A DNA stretch of 6,130 nucleotides from positions 1-6,130 of the forward strand of contig CAMOWP010000106.1 in NCBI GenBank assembly GCA_946628455.1. The letters run 5' to 3'. Source of the stretch: an uncultured Clostridia bacterium. GTDB lineage: Bacteria; Bacillota; Clostridia; Oscillospirales; Acutalibacteraceae. A model generated the notes under the pieces. It had not been told where the DNA came from. It ran no database searches and saw only the letters and a program-made list of their open reading frames with translations. Positions 5,785-6,130 of the stretch are shown here, in pieces. The position numbers and the translations under genes are program-made. How positions within the stretch are numbered: position 1 is the first letter of the stretch; every line of letters begins with the position of its first letter.

Positions 5785-6130
5785 TAAATCTTCCTTAGTG
5801 CTTCCGTTATAAGTGTTTCAAAATCAGCCTGCCTTGCCGCCGCCGTCTCATTAATCTCCTCAGCGGTCAGAGGCTTGTCAAGCAGTCCGCACGCGAGGTT
5901 TGCAACAAGGCTGAGCGCGCAAACCTTAAAGCCGCAGTGCTTAGCCGCAATTGCTTCAACAACCGTGCTCATACCGACTGCGTCTGCGCCGAGAGCGCCG
6001 AGCATTTTAATCTCTGCAGGCGATTCAAACTGCGGGCCCGTAAGCTGAACGTAAACTCCGCTTTTGAGCGTTATGTTATTCAGCGCTGCCGCCGCTTTAA
6101 ATGTATTCATCAGCTCTCTCTCGTATGCCG
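5784..6130 (-). CDS. Purine nucleoside phosphorylase, trimeric family (C-terminal part)
   Basis: The open frame runs to the right edge without a start; the bases before the internal Met at 6110 encode AYEREL, matching the AYD.EL motif of the family, so the gene continues outside the window. About 115 residues are visible. VYVQLTGPQFESPAEIKMLGALGADAVGMSTVVEA matches the PNP/MTAP signature and includes the purine-contacting Glu (codon near 6026) and Met. In SLVANLACG the Asn (codon 5898-5900) aligns with Asn243 of human PNP, which favours 6-oxopurines, whereas MTA phosphorylases carry Asp there. It would cleave inosine- or guanosine-type nucleosides with phosphate to a ribose-1-phosphate. It is the first visible gene of the operon, and its stop shares one base with the mtnA start. 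Confidence 0.88.
   Translation of the reverse strand, partial: AYERELMNTFKAAAALNNITLKSGVYVQLTGPQFESPAEIKMLGALGADAVGMSTVVEAIAAKHCGFKVCALSLVANLACGLLDKPLTAEEINETAAARQADFETLITEALRKI

Noticed and set aside
1..6130. CRISPR array, tRNA or rRNA genes, transposase or phage genes
   Set aside because: No regularly spaced repeats, no tRNA/rRNA-like sequence and no mobile-element coding signature were seen.

Overview
The window looks like chromosomal DNA of a gut-type anaerobic Firmicute (Clostridia, probably Oscillospiraceae/Ruminococcaceae). This rests on an AT-leaning low-GC composition, strong AAGGAG-type ribosome binding sites, a secreted BspA-type leucine-rich-repeat protein with Lys/Tyr-rich Ig-like and Fn3-like modules, and an intergenic palindrome of a style common in those genomes. 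The assignment is from pattern memory; no database search was run.

Bases 1-402 hold no convincing protein gene but are full of structure. There is a GCTTCCCC/GGGGAAGC palindrome at 29-48 and nothing recognised at 49-110. A strong promoter follows (TTGACT, 17-base spacer, extended -10 TGCTAAAAT, 111-139). About seven bases downstream begins a sequence predicted to fold into a long RNA hairpin: a 19-bp closing stem 146-164/257-275, a second stem 178-193/240-254 and a two-hairpin head. It ends at a textbook terminator (297-322). A second promoter (345-373) then serves the next gene. The unit reads as an unrecognised small RNA gene, or as an attenuator leader with a possible anti-terminator helix. 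I consider it the most novel item here.

Bases 403-1608 encode a secreted BspA/LRR_5-type surface protein, closed by a 12-bp hairpin at 1615-1644. Bases 1720-3572 are a two-gene + strand operon with overlapping stop and start. The first gene is a multi-pass membrane protein with the layout of a glucose-family PTS EIICB permease, but it has lost the sugar-site glutamates and the phosphorylated cysteine. The second is an AlkD-like HEAT-repeat DNA glycosylase.

Bases 3569-6130 are a minus-strand operon, transcribed towards the AlkD-like gene, with overlapping stops and starts. In order of transcription it encodes a purine nucleoside phosphorylase (5' end outside the window), methylthioribose-1-phosphate isomerase MtnA, and an amidohydrolase of the methylthioadenosine/S-adenosylhomocysteine deaminase family. 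Together they fit salvage of methylthioadenosine or 5'-deoxyadenosine: deaminate the purine, release the base by phosphorolysis, then isomerise the sugar phosphate. The operon's terminator appears to lie inside the end of the convergent AlkD-like coding sequence (3505-3535).
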